Shown here one piece after another: positions 23,853 to 32,766 of a stretch of DNA of 64,000 nt. The stretch spans positions 25,774-89,773 of the forward strand of contig NZ_LIPF01000017.1 in the NCBI RefSeq assembly GCF_001905385.1, in the 5' to 3' direction. Below the pieces are notes generated by a model. It made no database searches and was not told where the DNA came from. It saw only the letters and a list, made by a program, of their open reading frames with translations. The first letter of the stretch is position 1, and each line of letters opens with the position of its first letter. This DNA comes from Streptomyces sp. CB02414. Its GTDB lineage: Bacteria; Actinomycetota; Actinomycetes; Streptomycetales; Streptomycetaceae. Position numbers and translations under genes: made by a program.

Positions 23853-25441
23853 GCGCGTCCACCTCCCGTGGCGGTGATCCTGCGGCGGTTGTTGTCCGTG
23901 CGGTACAGCCGCAGCTCGGTGCCGGTCAGCTCCAGCGCTGCGGCGATCCCGGGCCGGGTGCCGATCTTGATCAGGTACTTGCCGCGGCCCGGGTGTCGGG
24001 CGCTTTCTTCTTCCAGGGGCGCGGTGCCGTCGGCGTCGTCGTAGGTGGGGTCGATGTCGAGTCCGGTGCTGGTGGCCGAGGACCAGGAGCCGATCATCAT
24101 GCGCTCCTGCTCGGTGAGGGACCGCTTGCCGGTGACCCGCCGCAGTTCCTCCTCGGAGGACGCGCCGATCACCCAGGTGTCGCACCGGTCCATCAGGCCC
24201 CGTGCTTTGGCGCGGTCGGTCTCCGTCGGCAGCGCCTCGACGTCCAGCAGCGAGTGCGTGACGTAGATCGTCACGTCGTTGGTGGTGCGGTTCAGGCGGC
24301 TGATGGCGTCCATCGCGTCCACCAAGCCGGGGCCGGAGCGCAGGGCCCGCCACATCTCGTCCATCGGCAGTACTAGGGAGCGGTCCATCATGCCGATGCT
24401 GCGGGCGCTGTCGATCGCGCTGTAGGTGTATGCCCACGTGGCGATCATGCCCGCGCTGACCACATCGTTTCCGCGGGCTCGCAGGGCGGAGATGTCCACG
24501 GAGACCGCCGGAGCGGAGATGTCCAGGGGAGTGGTGGTGGGGCCATCGAACAGGCCTTTCAGCGGGCCGCTGATGAGGTTGTCGAGTCCGGCGATGACGC
24601 TTCGCGTCAGGTCCTGGTACCGCTCGCCGTCTGCGGCGAGCTTGGTCCGCAGTTCCTCGGGTGCCGCCCGCAGCACCTGCACGACGTCGGCGACCACCGG
24701 GTCGCTGCCCGACTCCTGGGCGGCGGAGGCGACCTGCACGGCCGTGTCCAGCGCCGACCGTTCGACCTCGTCGGGGGCCCTGCCGAGGCCGTGCTTGGTC
24801 GACAGCAGGGCGACCAGCGTCTCCAGCCGGCGCCCGTTGAGGACGTCCAGCAGGGCCTCGCGCCGTTCCGCCGTCAGCGACTGCACGCGTCCCTTCAGCG
24901 GGCCGCTGTCCAGGGGGTTCAGGCGCCCTATGCCGTCACCGATCCGGACCACCGATCCACCCAGTTCGCGGATCATGTCGGAGTACTCGCCCTTGACGTC
25001 CCCGGGCACGCACGTCATGAACCCGTATGCCGAGTAGACCATGCACATGCGTTTGACCAGCGCGGACTTGCCCGCGCCCGGCTGGGACATGACCCACACG
25101 CCGGGGTTGGTCGTCAGCTTGCCCGTCCACCCGCTGGGGTCGATGCACACCAGCTCGCCGGTCAACAGGTCGCGGCCGACGGGCACGCCGCGCGGCGGCA
25201 GACCCGACCCCAGGAGGAAGGGGTAGATGCCGCCGGCCTGGCTGGTCGGCCCGGTGTAGACGGTGCCGGTGTCCTCGACCGGCACGCGGCCACCGAAGCG
25301 TCCGCCCCAACCGCGCCTCGGGGCGAAGCGGCTCTTCAGCTTCTTCTCGGCCTGCCGCTCCTCGCGGGTCGGGCCCTGCTCGACGGCCTTGACCACGCGC
25401 CGGGGCGTGGTCACCGGCACCGGTTTGGGCTTACGTGCCAT
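23849..25441 (-). CDS. VirB4-like conjugation ATPase
   Basis: A 530-residue cytoplasmic ATPase. A basic N-terminus leads to Walker A SQPGAGKSALVKR (about residues 119-131), a CVPGDVKGEYSDM segment and a Walker B-like LVLPMDEMWRAL near residue 365. It is the motor of a type IV secretion-like channel and would act at the membrane with the SCO6880 and VirB6-like proteins encoded just upstream. It corresponds to the C-terminal half of classical VirB4, with the other half apparently supplied by the SCO6880 protein. Confidence 0.88.
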   Translation of the reverse strand: MARKPKPVPVTTPRRVVKAVEQGPTREERQAEKKLKSRFAPRRGWGGRFGGRVPVEDTGTVYTGPTSQAGGIYPFLLGSGLPPRGVPVGRDLLTGELVCIDPSGWTGKLTTNPGVWVMSQPGAGKSALVKRMCMVYSAYGFMTCVPGDVKGEYSDMIRELGGSVVRIGDGIGRLNPLDSGPLKGRVQSLTAERREALLDVLNGRRLETLVALLSTKHGLGRAPDEVERSALDTAVQVASAAQESGSDPVVADVVQVLRAAPEELRTKLAADGERYQDLTRSVIAGLDNLISGPLKGLFDGPTTTPLDISAPAVSVDISALRARGNDVVSAGMIATWAYTYSAIDSARSIGMMDRSLVLPMDEMWRALRSGPGLVDAMDAISRLNRTTNDVTIYVTHSLLDVEALPTETDRAKARGLMDRCDTWVIGASSEEELRRVTGKRSLTEQERMMIGSWSSATSTGLDIDPTYDDADGTAPLEEESARHPGRGKYLIKIGTRPGIAAALELTGTELRLYRTDNNRRRITATGGGRA

Positions 25442-25445
25442 CTCG

Positions 25446-26897
25446 TCAGTCCTTCACCAAGGGTGAGTAGCCGATGGGCAGTCCGGCCGCGAACACGGCG
25501 GCCTGGGCGCCGTACGCCGGCCGCATGCGGATGCCTCGGGTGGCCTTGACCGCCCGGGTCATCTCCTGGCGGGCGGCGGGCAGGTCGGCGGTGCTGCGGG
25601 CGGTGACGGTCACCATCAGCGTCCAGTCAACGACCTGGGCGCCTGCGGCCACCTGCGCGGCGGCCTTCTCCGCCCGCTGGGCGTCGGCCCGCTGCGACCA
25701 CTTGGCGCGGCCCTTGACCTCGGCGGTGGCCTGCGCCGTCTGATGGGCGTTGGAAATCTCGCGTTCCAGCACCGCCTCGCCCTCCATCGGGTCGAGCACG
25801 CGGTAGGCGATGGTGATGCGCCGCTGGTAGCGGCCGGGCGCCAGCAGCGGCAGCAGCACGGAGTAGGGGATGGGACGACGCGGCATCTCGCGCAGCACCC
25901 AGCTGACGGACACTCCGCCGTCGTGGGCGTAGGTCTCCCAGTCGTCGTCGGCGGCCTGCGGCCCGCACTCCGACCACGACAGCTCCTCGAACTCCCGGTC
26001 GCGGGCGTTGAACACCTCGGGGTCGTAGGCGGAGCGGACAACGCGGCGCAGGTCGACGTCGGTCGCCCTGCGCTCGATGTCCGTGCCCGTGCCGGACAGG
26101 TCCAGGGAGTCCACCACCCGCAAGGCCTCGGCGACCTGCTCGGCGAGGTCCGACGGCGGGTTCGCGGACGCGTTCGGGTCCACCGTGACGCTCATCCACG
26201 GGGCCACGCTCGCGGTCGCGTGCGGGGTCGTGCGCACCAGCTCGTCGATGACCTGCTTCGCCAGCTTCGGCGCGCCCGGGTCCTTGCGTGCCTTCACGTC
26301 GTCCCCGAGGGCCTCACCGGCACCGGGAGTGATCTGGATGGTCACGCTCGCGCCCTTGACCTGCTCGTCCGTGCTCATCGCGTCCAGCACGGACGCCCAG
26401 GTCCGCAGGCTGCTCTGTACCGCCCCGGTGGGCGCCATGAGGCTGCCGCCCGGCGCCAGGAGGGTGCTTATGGTCATGTAACCGGTGGCCCGGTCGTGGA
26501 CGACGCCGACGGCCCGTCCGCTCGTCGGGTCGTGGGCCTTGATCAGGGTGCTGCTCGCGCCGACGCCCGGCAGGTCCAGGGCGTACGGGTGGGGCAGCAG
26601 CAGCCGCCGGTAGGAGGTGGCGTCGAAGCGTGACGCCCGCTTCCAGGCCATTCGGGCCCAGTAGTAGGACAGGGCTGACATGCCGTGTCGGCGGGCGGCG
26701 GCCAGCACGAAGAACGCGCCGGTCACCGGCAAGGTGACCAGCAGGGAGATAGGCATCTGCGTGGCGATCAGGCCGTCGGCTGTCAGCACCGCGGCCGCGA
26801 GCATCGTCGCGGTCCGCGACAGCCCGCCGAAGCCGAAGCTGCGGCGGGCCCTGAAGCCGTCGACCATCAAGGTCTGGGGCACTTCATGGGCTGTCAC
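25446..26897 (-). CDS. SCO6880 family conjugation protein
   Basis: A 483-residue membrane protein of the SCO6880 family. Two hydrophobic segments at residues 28-70 (MLAAAVLTADGLIATQ; ISLLVTLPVTGAFFVLAA) precede a soluble domain that resembles the N-terminal part of VirB4 (YRVLDPMEGEAVLEREISNA). These genes are consistently next to VirB4-like ATPases in actinobacterial conjugative elements. ATGA coupling links it with the VirB6-like gene upstream. Confidence 0.85.
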   Translation of the reverse strand: MTAHEVPQTLMVDGFRARRSFGFGGLSRTATMLAAAVLTADGLIATQMPISLLVTLPVTGAFFVLAAARRHGMSALSYYWARMAWKRASRFDATSYRRLLLPHPYALDLPGVGASSTLIKAHDPTSGRAVGVVHDRATGYMTISTLLAPGGSLMAPTGAVQSSLRTWASVLDAMSTDEQVKGASVTIQITPGAGEALGDDVKARKDPGAPKLAKQVIDELVRTTPHATASVAPWMSVTVDPNASANPPSDLAEQVAEALRVVDSLDLSGTGTDIERRATDVDLRRVVRSAYDPEVFNARDREFEELSWSECGPQAADDDWETYAHDGGVSVSWVLREMPRRPIPYSVLLPLLAPGRYQRRITIAYRVLDPMEGEAVLEREISNAHQTAQATAEVKGRAKWSQRADAQRAEKAAAQVAAGAQVVDWTLMVTVTARSTADLPAARQEMTRAVKATRGIRMRPAYGAQAAVFAAGLPIGYSPLVKD

Positions 26898-28426
26898 TGC
26901 TGGTTTCCTCCGCCCATCTGTCCACTGGCTCCCTGCACGGCGTCGTTGACTCCGTCCAGGATCTGGATTCCGGCTCCGACGGCACCCGCGCCCGCGGCGG
27001 CTCCACCTGCGGCCGCCGTGCCGCCGCCGGCCGCGGCGCTCGAAGATCCGGCCGCTTTCCCTCCGGTGGACGCCGCATCGGCACCTGGGGCGCCCTCGGG
27101 CCCGGCCTGGCCTGGCACACGGCCAGCCTCGTTGCGGGAGGCCTGCGCCTGCGCGTCGCTGCCCTGGCCGCCGTCCTCCCCGGAACCGCCGTCGCCGCCC
27201 TGCCCCCGGCTCTGGGGGCCCATGTTCTGCTCGACCATCTGCATGTGACGCATGGCGTCCGTCTGCCGGTCGCCTCCTCCTCCGGCACTGCCGTCGTCAC
27301 CCTTCGCACCGCTCTTCCCACCGATGTAGCTGGCGGCCGCCGACAGCGCGCCGCTCGCGCCCCCCGCGCTCAGCCCGGCACCGGCCGCCGCCCCGAAGGG
27401 AGCGAAGATCTTGGTGAGCGGGCCGGGCGCTAGGACAGCGAGGACCAGCGTCGCGCAGCCGCGCAGCCACTCGGCGAGGGTCTTGGCTTCGCCGAACTCC
27501 GCGAAGCCGGTGCAGATGATGACGGCGACGATCGGCTTGTACGCCACGATGACCATGCCGGACGTGATCAGGGCGGGGGCCCATTTGCGCGTGGCCTCGC
27601 CGCCGGTGCGCCCGGCGCCGGCCACAGGGATCAGCAGGCAGATGATGGGGATCGCGCTCTGCCGCAGGAAGATCATGACCATCTGTACGAAGCCGACCAG
27701 CAGCAGCACCACAACGATGCACAGGATCGTCATGGGGTTGGACACGCCGGTCGGCAGCATCACCGCAACGATCCGGTCGTAGGCCGCTGCGTCGTCCTTG
27801 AAGACCTCGTTCACCAGTCCCGCACTCAGCGCATCACCAAGGACTAGCAGGGTTGCGAACAGGGACACCCCGAGGAAGGACAGGAGGAAGTTTTCGACCC
27901 ATCCGGCCATGGCCCGCCCGGCGTATTTTCCTTGCCCGGTGAGCGCCATCTTGCCAAGGTTCCAGATCACCCCGGCCACGGCGATCACCAGCCCCAGCCA
28001 GGTCAGCATGCCCGCGAGTGTGGTGTCTCCGGTCCACAGCCCGGTACCGGCCAAGTCCACTGAGGGCCCCAGCAGGGCGAAGGTGAGCGTCTTCTTGATG
28101 ACCCACTTCGTCACGTCCACGCCGGACTTGATGACGTCGCCGAGGAGCGACTCCCAAATGTTGTCCCAGTAATCTTTGATCACCTCCTCGCCGACATCGC
28201 CGACTTTGTCGCAGCCGCTCCAGCCGGTCAGGCTTCCCGGGCGTCCGGGGATCGCGCTGCCGCCGGGCAGGATCGTGCCGAGGACGGGTCCAGTGGCGAC
28301 CCGGCATCCAGCTTCGATCCCGTCACTGATCGGGCCGTCCGCCCGGGCGGGCTGAGGTACAGACACCGACAGCCCGAGAACTGCTACGAGGGCAAGCAGC
28401 AGGGCAGCCAGGCGGCGCCTGATCAC
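26894..28426 (-). CDS. TrbL/VirB6-like channel protein
   Basis: A 510-residue polytopic protein. A cleavable signal peptide (ALLLALVAVLGLSVSVPQPA) is followed by an extracytoplasmic loop with two cysteines and about six transmembrane helices between residues 120 and 390. A long Gly/Ala/Ser-rich tail extends to the end, and it contains RGQGGDGGSGEDGGQG. This is the layout of TrbL/VirB6 inner-membrane channel components. The GTG start overlaps the stop of the VirB8-like gene. Confidence 0.82.
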   Translation of the reverse strand: MIRRRLAALLLALVAVLGLSVSVPQPARADGPISDGIEAGCRVATGPVLGTILPGGSAIPGRPGSLTGWSGCDKVGDVGEEVIKDYWDNIWESLLGDVIKSGVDVTKWVIKKTLTFALLGPSVDLAGTGLWTGDTTLAGMLTWLGLVIAVAGVIWNLGKMALTGQGKYAGRAMAGWVENFLLSFLGVSLFATLLVLGDALSAGLVNEVFKDDAAAYDRIVAVMLPTGVSNPMTILCIVVVLLLVGFVQMVMIFLRQSAIPIICLLIPVAGAGRTGGEATRKWAPALITSGMVIVAYKPIVAVIICTGFAEFGEAKTLAEWLRGCATLVLAVLAPGPLTKIFAPFGAAAGAGLSAGGASGALSAAASYIGGKSGAKGDDGSAGGGGDRQTDAMRHMQMVEQNMGPQSRGQGGDGGSGEDGGQGSDAQAQASRNEAGRVPGQAGPEGAPGADAASTGGKAAGSSSAAAGGGTAAAGGAAAGAGAVGAGIQILDGVNDAVQGASGQMGGGNQQ

Positions 28427-29217
28427 GACGCCTCCCGGATGGCTGTCCACCCGGCCTCGTTGAAGGCGGCATCTCCGGGAGCTACGATTTTCGGCTCGTT
28501 CTTCTGCGCGTCCCCCATTGCGCGCTGAGTGGCCGCTCCGGACAGCTTCCAGTCGCCGTCCTCCCACGCCACCCCGTTCAGGATGCGGGTGTACTCGACG
28601 GCTTCCTTGGCCGTCTCGCCCGCCTTCTGCGCCGTCCGGGACAGCAGCCACACACTGACCTCGTCGTCGGAAGCGTGGACGACCTTGTAGCCGATCACAG
28701 TGTTACGCACGTAGGCCCCGGGCGGCAGCGGCCCGCCTACGGGGACACCCATCTCCTGGCGCATGGACTTGTCGGTCTGGTTCGCGGCCAGCTCGATCTC
28801 CTCGGCGTGGGCGTCGCTTCGGTCGGCCTTGGAGACGTACGAGTAGTAGATGCGCAGCTGCTCGTCGACGGTGTCGTGGCGGCCCTCGATTTTGACCGTG
28901 TTGAAGGCCGCGGCCGCCGCGATGGCGCCCTCGGTGGTGTGCGGGAAACCGACCTGGCTGCCGCGGTCATCGGTGCGCTTCCCCCGCGGAAGCGCAGCCC
29001 ACTGCTCCGGTTCGGTCCAGTCGTTGGGTGGCGCGTACGTCGCCGACGGGCCGGGCGAGGCGGACGCGCTCGGGGTTGATCCACCCTTGCTCGGCGTGTC
29101 CGTGTCCTCATCACCACCGGCGAGTACGGCGTAGCCCGTCAGGGCGAGGACGGCCGCGAGCGCGGCGCCCGCGAACCAGGTGCCCTTGGTGTTCCACGTT
29201 CCCCTGGTGCGTCCCAT
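28423..29217 (-). CDS. VirB8/TcpC-like conjugation protein
   Basis: A 264-residue single-pass membrane protein: short cytoplasmic N-terminus, one helix (residues 15-33), a Ser/Pro-rich stalk, then a domain with mixed alpha/beta pattern ending WEDGDWKLSG. That ending is typical of NTF2-like VirB8/TcpC domains, which organise the periplasmic or cell-wall part of the channel. It lies directly upstream of the VirB6-like gene with a GTGA overlap. Confidence 0.75.
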   Translation of the reverse strand: MGRTRGTWNTKGTWFAGAALAAVLALTGYAVLAGGDEDTDTPSKGGSTPSASASPGPSATYAPPNDWTEPEQWAALPRGKRTDDRGSQVGFPHTTEGAIAAAAAFNTVKIEGRHDTVDEQLRIYYSYVSKADRSDAHAEEIELAANQTDKSMRQEMGVPVGGPLPPGAYVRNTVIGYKVVHASDDEVSVWLLSRTAQKAGETAKEAVEYTRILNGVAWEDGDWKLSGAATQRAMGDAQKNEPKIVAPGDAAFNEAGWTAIREAS

Positions 29218-29224
29218 CGCCGCC

Positions 29225-29500
29225 TCAGCCTGCGATGCCGTTGAGGATGGCGATCAGCGAGCTGGACAGGATGACGGCCGCGATGCCGCCTCCCATCCAC
29301 TTGAAGGGCTCGGCGCCGCCGCCGTTCCTGGACTTGTCCGCCACGGCCAGCTTGTAGACGCCGAAACCGACACCTCCCACGCCGGCCAGGATGAGCAGCC
29401 ACAACCCGTATCCGAAGATCTCGGCCACCGGGCCGTCCATCCCCGGGATCGGGGTCGGCTTCGCCCCCGGAATGATCGCCGCAAGGAATGCCATGGTCAT
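29225..29500 (-). CDS. pilin-sized membrane protein (VirB2/TrbC-like)
   Basis: A 91-residue protein with two transmembrane helices (about residues 30-50 and 70-89) joined by a short basic loop (VADKSRNGGGAEPFKW). Size and topology match VirB2/TrbC-type subunits or PrgI-like proteins, although no clear leader peptidase site is seen. Its ATG overlaps the upstream stop, and the VirB8-like gene follows 7 bp later. Confidence 0.65.
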   Translation of the reverse strand: MTMAFLAAIIPGAKPTPIPGMDGPVAEIFGYGLWLLILAGVGGVGFGVYKLAVADKSRNGGGAEPFKWMGGGIAAVILSSSLIAILNGIAG

Positions 29501-29973
29501 TTCCCTTCGATCGTGCGCCGCAGCCGCGTGGCCGCGGTCTGGACGTCCTTGTACTTCAGGGCCTCGTCGGGCCCCTTCACCGCGCGCAGGACAGGCAGGT
29601 ACGGAAGGCGCGCGACTCCGGCCAGACGCCCTTCAAGGGCCCGGACGGTGAAGCGGGCATCCTGTACCGGACGGGCGGGCGCGTCGGCCACCCACACCAG
29701 CCACGGTTTCGGCAGGGGCCCCCAGCGCAGCAACGTCTCCTCCAGGCGCTGCGCCCCGTACACGGTCGTGTCGGTCACCAGCACCGGGACAGTCCCGTAG
29801 GGAAGGACCTCGCCCGGCGCCAGCACACGCGCAGCCGCGCCGCCGGCGTCGTTGTCGAGCATGGCGGCGACCATCGCCACCGCAATGCCGTTGCCATCGA
29901 CAGGCATCAGCGCATACCTGAGCGCAACCGGTGTGTCGGCGCTCGGAGTTGTCATCACCGGTTGGGTGGTCAC
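29497..29973 (-). CDS. hypothetical protein, first gene of T4SS operon
   Basis: A 158-residue soluble protein opening the transfer operon, from a GTG with GGGGGAG seven bases upstream. It is alpha/beta with a segment LPKPWLVWVADAPARP in the middle and a basic C-terminus (AATRLRRTIEGK). No family is recognised. Its constant coupling to the pilin-sized gene (ATGA) suggests a structural or assembly role in the channel. Confidence 0.6.
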   Translation of the reverse strand: MTTQPVMTTPSADTPVALRYALMPVDGNGIAVAMVAAMLDNDAGGAAARVLAPGEVLPYGTVPVLVTDTTVYGAQRLEETLLRWGPLPKPWLVWVADAPARPVQDARFTVRALEGRLAGVARLPYLPVLRAVKGPDEALKYKDVQTAATRLRRTIEGK

Positions 29974-30481
29974 GCCGCAACTCCCCCTGAGTGTCTGAGT
30001 TTAAAGTCACGATATTGGGTTCCTGAGACGACTGAGGCTAGCGTGACCCACTGTCAGACACGGGTGAACATTTTCGCGTAGCCGGAGGTCAGGTCACAGA
30101 TGTCGCTCTACGGCAACGCAGAACAGCGCAGACTTGGCCCGCAATGGAGCAGATCCACTAAAAGGGCGGCCGCCCGGTTTTCCGTGAGCGCCCCCGCCAT
30201 TCCCCTCGCGCCAAAGCCCGCACTCATCAGCCACACCCCCGAGTCGCCAAAGACCTCGCACGGACGCCCTATTCCGCTGCACGCCATGCAGGACAGGGCA
30301 TTCCACTGCGCGAAGTCCCCCCGCGCGAGGCTGTGACCGACCCTACGCGAACCGTGATCACACACCGGGCCCGGCCCCGCACCCTATGGAGGAGCACACG
30401 CCAAGCCACTCGTGATCTAGTACGGCGGAACATCACACGACCGGCACGACAGCGAAGAGAGAGTCAGCACGGGGGGATAGC
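29974..30481. promoter_or_regulatory. divergent intergenic region
   Basis: About 500 bp without a convincing gene, between the leftward T4SS operon and the rightward lytic-enzyme gene. The stretch at 29998-30060 is locally less GC-rich and probably holds the T4SS promoter. A short rightward promoter should lie near 30410-30460. No long repeat was noticed. Confidence 0.4.
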
Positions 30482-31546
30482 GTGAAGGTGCTCGTTGCGG
30501 CTGCCGCCGCAGTGACAGGCCTGGTCCTGCTGGTGGCCTTCGGGATCGTGGCTGTGGTGATCGCCGACGAGGACGCCGAAGCCATCGAGACGACCGACGG
30601 GGGCGGCGGCCTGCAAGGCGTGCCCGCCGAGTTCCGCCAATGGATTCTCAAAGCAGACGCGGCCTGCGATCAACCGGCCATGGTCCCGTCCCTGCTCGCC
30701 GCGCAGCTGTACCAGGAGTCCAAGTTCAAGACCAGCCGCGCGGAGGCCACCAGCCACGCCGGCGCGCAGGGCCCCGCCCAGTTCATGCCCGGCACCTGGG
30801 CGACCTGGGGACGAGACGACGACAACAACGGAGAGGCCTCGCCCTGGGACATCGGCGACGCCGTCATGGCGCAGGGCCGCATGATGTGCTCCCTGCTCAG
30901 GCAAGCCGAGAAGTCCGGCTACCCCGGCGACGTGCGAGCCCTCGCACTGGCCGGGTACAACGCGGGCTGGGGCCGCGTAGAGCAGTACGGCGGCGTGCCC
31001 CCGAAGTCCTTCGCGAACGGCGAGACCTACAACTACGTCCGCATCATCCTGTCAACCATGAAGCGGTTCGAAGGTCCGGGTCTGCTTGAGGTCTCCGGCT
31101 CCGGCTCGGGCGCCGACGCGCTGCGCAAGGCAGCCACCCGAATGGGCACCCCGTACGCCTACGGAGGCGGCGGCCCCGCCGGCCCCTCAGTCGGCTTCTG
31201 CGACGGCAACAACGGCTACAAGAACGGGAAGTGCGCCGCGTCCAGCACAGTCGGTTTCGATTGCAGCTCGCTCATCCAGTACGCCTACTGGCCCAAGCTG
31301 AAGCTGCCCCGGACAGCCGCCGCGCAGTACGGCGCGACCAGCCACCGCGCCGTCGCCCGCGACGAGCTGAAGCCCGGCGACCTGCTGTTCTGGGCACACG
31401 GCGGCAGCGGCTTCATCTACCACGTCGCTATGTACGCAGGCGACGGCAACGTGCTGCACGCGCCGCGCACCGGTCGTCACGTGGAACTGGCTCCCCTCAC
31501 CTCTGCAATGCCGCAGGGCGACTACGTCGGCGCCACCCGCCCCTGA
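30482..31546 (+). CDS. lytic transglycosylase-NlpC/P60 cell-wall hydrolase
   Basis: A 354-residue, bifunctional, membrane-anchored peptidoglycan hydrolase, the VirB1 equivalent. One N-terminal transmembrane helix (residues 4-29) precedes a lytic transglycosylase domain. The catalytic glutamate is in LYQESKFKT, followed by GAQGPAQFMPGTW and LALAGYNAG. The C-terminal NlpC/P60 domain has the catalytic FDCSSLIQYAYW cysteine, the histidine in GFIYHVAMYAG and a third residue near VLHAPRTG. It would open the wall for channel assembly. The GTG follows a GGGGGGA ribosome site. Confidence 0.92.
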   Translation: MKVLVAAAAAVTGLVLLVAFGIVAVVIADEDAEAIETTDGGGGLQGVPAEFRQWILKADAACDQPAMVPSLLAAQLYQESKFKTSRAEATSHAGAQGPAQFMPGTWATWGRDDDNNGEASPWDIGDAVMAQGRMMCSLLRQAEKSGYPGDVRALALAGYNAGWGRVEQYGGVPPKSFANGETYNYVRIILSTMKRFEGPGLLEVSGSGSGADALRKAATRMGTPYAYGGGGPAGPSVGFCDGNNGYKNGKCAASSTVGFDCSSLIQYAYWPKLKLPRTAAAQYGATSHRAVARDELKPGDLLFWAHGGSGFIYHVAMYAGDGNVLHAPRTGRHVELAPLTSAMPQGDYVGATRP

Positions 31547-31557
31547 ACCGAAACGAC

Positions 31558-31592
31558 GTGTGCCGCAGACCGAGAAACGGCCTGCGGCACAC
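31558..31592. terminator. bidirectional terminator
   Basis: A perfect 11-bp stem, GTGTGCCGCAG (31558-31568) and CTGCGGCACAC (31582-31592), between the convergent hydrolase gene and the leftward conjugation gene. Confidence 0.8.
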
Positions 31593-31609
31593 GCTGCCCG
31601 CCCGGTGCT

Positions 31610-32752
31610 CTACCGGCTCTTGCCACTCCTCGGCGCAGGCCCTGCCTCACGGTGCGCGGCCACGCCGGGCGTAGCCGGTGCCGCCCCCTTCGTGGCCTTA
31701 GTAGGGCCCACACTCGGCGACGTCGACCGAGCTGCGGTGGTGTTCACCTTCACCCGCGACTCCCCCGGCGCACCGACCGGCTTACGCAGCGCGTCGTTGG
31801 CCGCCTGAACCAGCCGCCGCCCCATCTGCGACTGCGGACCCTCCTGCCATGAGGTGTCCTTCGACAGCCTGGCCAGGTGCTCCGTAACCGGCAACCCCCT
31901 GCTCTCCATGTCGGCCATCCGCGCAGCAATCAACGGCCACTGACGCGCCGATACCAAGAGGTCCGCCTCCCGCTCTGCGCCAGGCATCGCCTCGCGCACC
32001 ATCCGCGCGAACCGCTGGTTCTCCGACGGCGCGATGGACAGCTGCCGAAGAGCCCGCTCACGGTCCCCCAAGTCGAGATCCTTAGGGATGTCCAACCCGG
32101 TCGTCAGCGGCCCGTACGACAGCATCGCGTCCCGGCTCGTGGTCGGCACCTCCGCCGCCGCAAGCACCTTGGCCACCGCCTGGTCGACGCCGACACCCTC
32201 CTCGTGCGCGGTCGCCAGGATCGCCCGCACGTCGACTCCGCGCTCGTTCAGCGTCGCCATCGTCCGCGCCATCTCCGGCCACGCCGGGGACGACAGGATC
32301 GCCTCGCGCACCGGTCCCGCCGGCAGTGTCTCGCGCAGCGCCTTCGCCCACTCCTCGGTGCCCTCGCGTGCCACCTTCTCTGCGTTCGCCGCGACCTGGT
32401 CCCGCACCGTCACGGTGATCTCGCCGACGCGCGGGAGCATCGTCTCCAGGTCCACCCCGGCCCGCTTGAGCGCCATGAGCTGCTGGGCGAGCTGGGGCCA
32501 GTCCGCGCCCTCCAGCAACACTGTCGCGATGTCGTCCGGGAGGAACTTCTTGACCTCCTTCGAGGCCTCCGCCGACGCCTTCTCGGCGTCCGGGAGTTCG
32601 TCCTCCTTCCCCGCCTTCTTCTGCTGCTGCCGGCGTACCGCGTCCGCGATGGCCATGACCAGACGGAACGCCATCACGGAGGTCTGCACTGCCTCGGCGG
32701 CTGCCTCCGTGAAGGCCTCCCCGGGACGCTCCTCCGGCGTCGGCATCGTCAT
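31610..32752 (-). CDS. conjugation-associated hypothetical protein
   Basis: A 380-residue, mainly helical soluble protein. It contains internal repeats of a roughly 45-residue helical unit: WPQLAQQLMALKRAGVDLE, WPEMARTMATLNERGVDV and WPLIAARMADMESRGLPV share a W-P-x-x-A-x-x-M-x-x-L/M-x-x-R-G-x pattern. A basic, proline-rich tail follows. The same unit appears near the C-terminus of the adjacent relaxase (WPALRTRLAAVEKAGDD), which suggests a physical partnership. It lies 14 bp downstream of the relaxase gene. Confidence 0.65.
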   Translation of the reverse strand: MTMPTPEERPGEAFTEAAAEAVQTSVMAFRLVMAIADAVRRQQQKKAGKEDELPDAEKASAEASKEVKKFLPDDIATVLLEGADWPQLAQQLMALKRAGVDLETMLPRVGEITVTVRDQVAANAEKVAREGTEEWAKALRETLPAGPVREAILSSPAWPEMARTMATLNERGVDVRAILATAHEEGVGVDQAVAKVLAAAEVPTTSRDAMLSYGPLTTGLDIPKDLDLGDRERALRQLSIAPSENQRFARMVREAMPGAEREADLLVSARQWPLIAARMADMESRGLPVTEHLARLSKDTSWQEGPQSQMGRRLVQAANDALRKPVGAPGESRVKVNTTAARSTSPSVGPTKATKGAAPATPGVAAHREAGPAPRSGKSR

Positions 32753-32766
32753 GTTCGCTCCCCTCG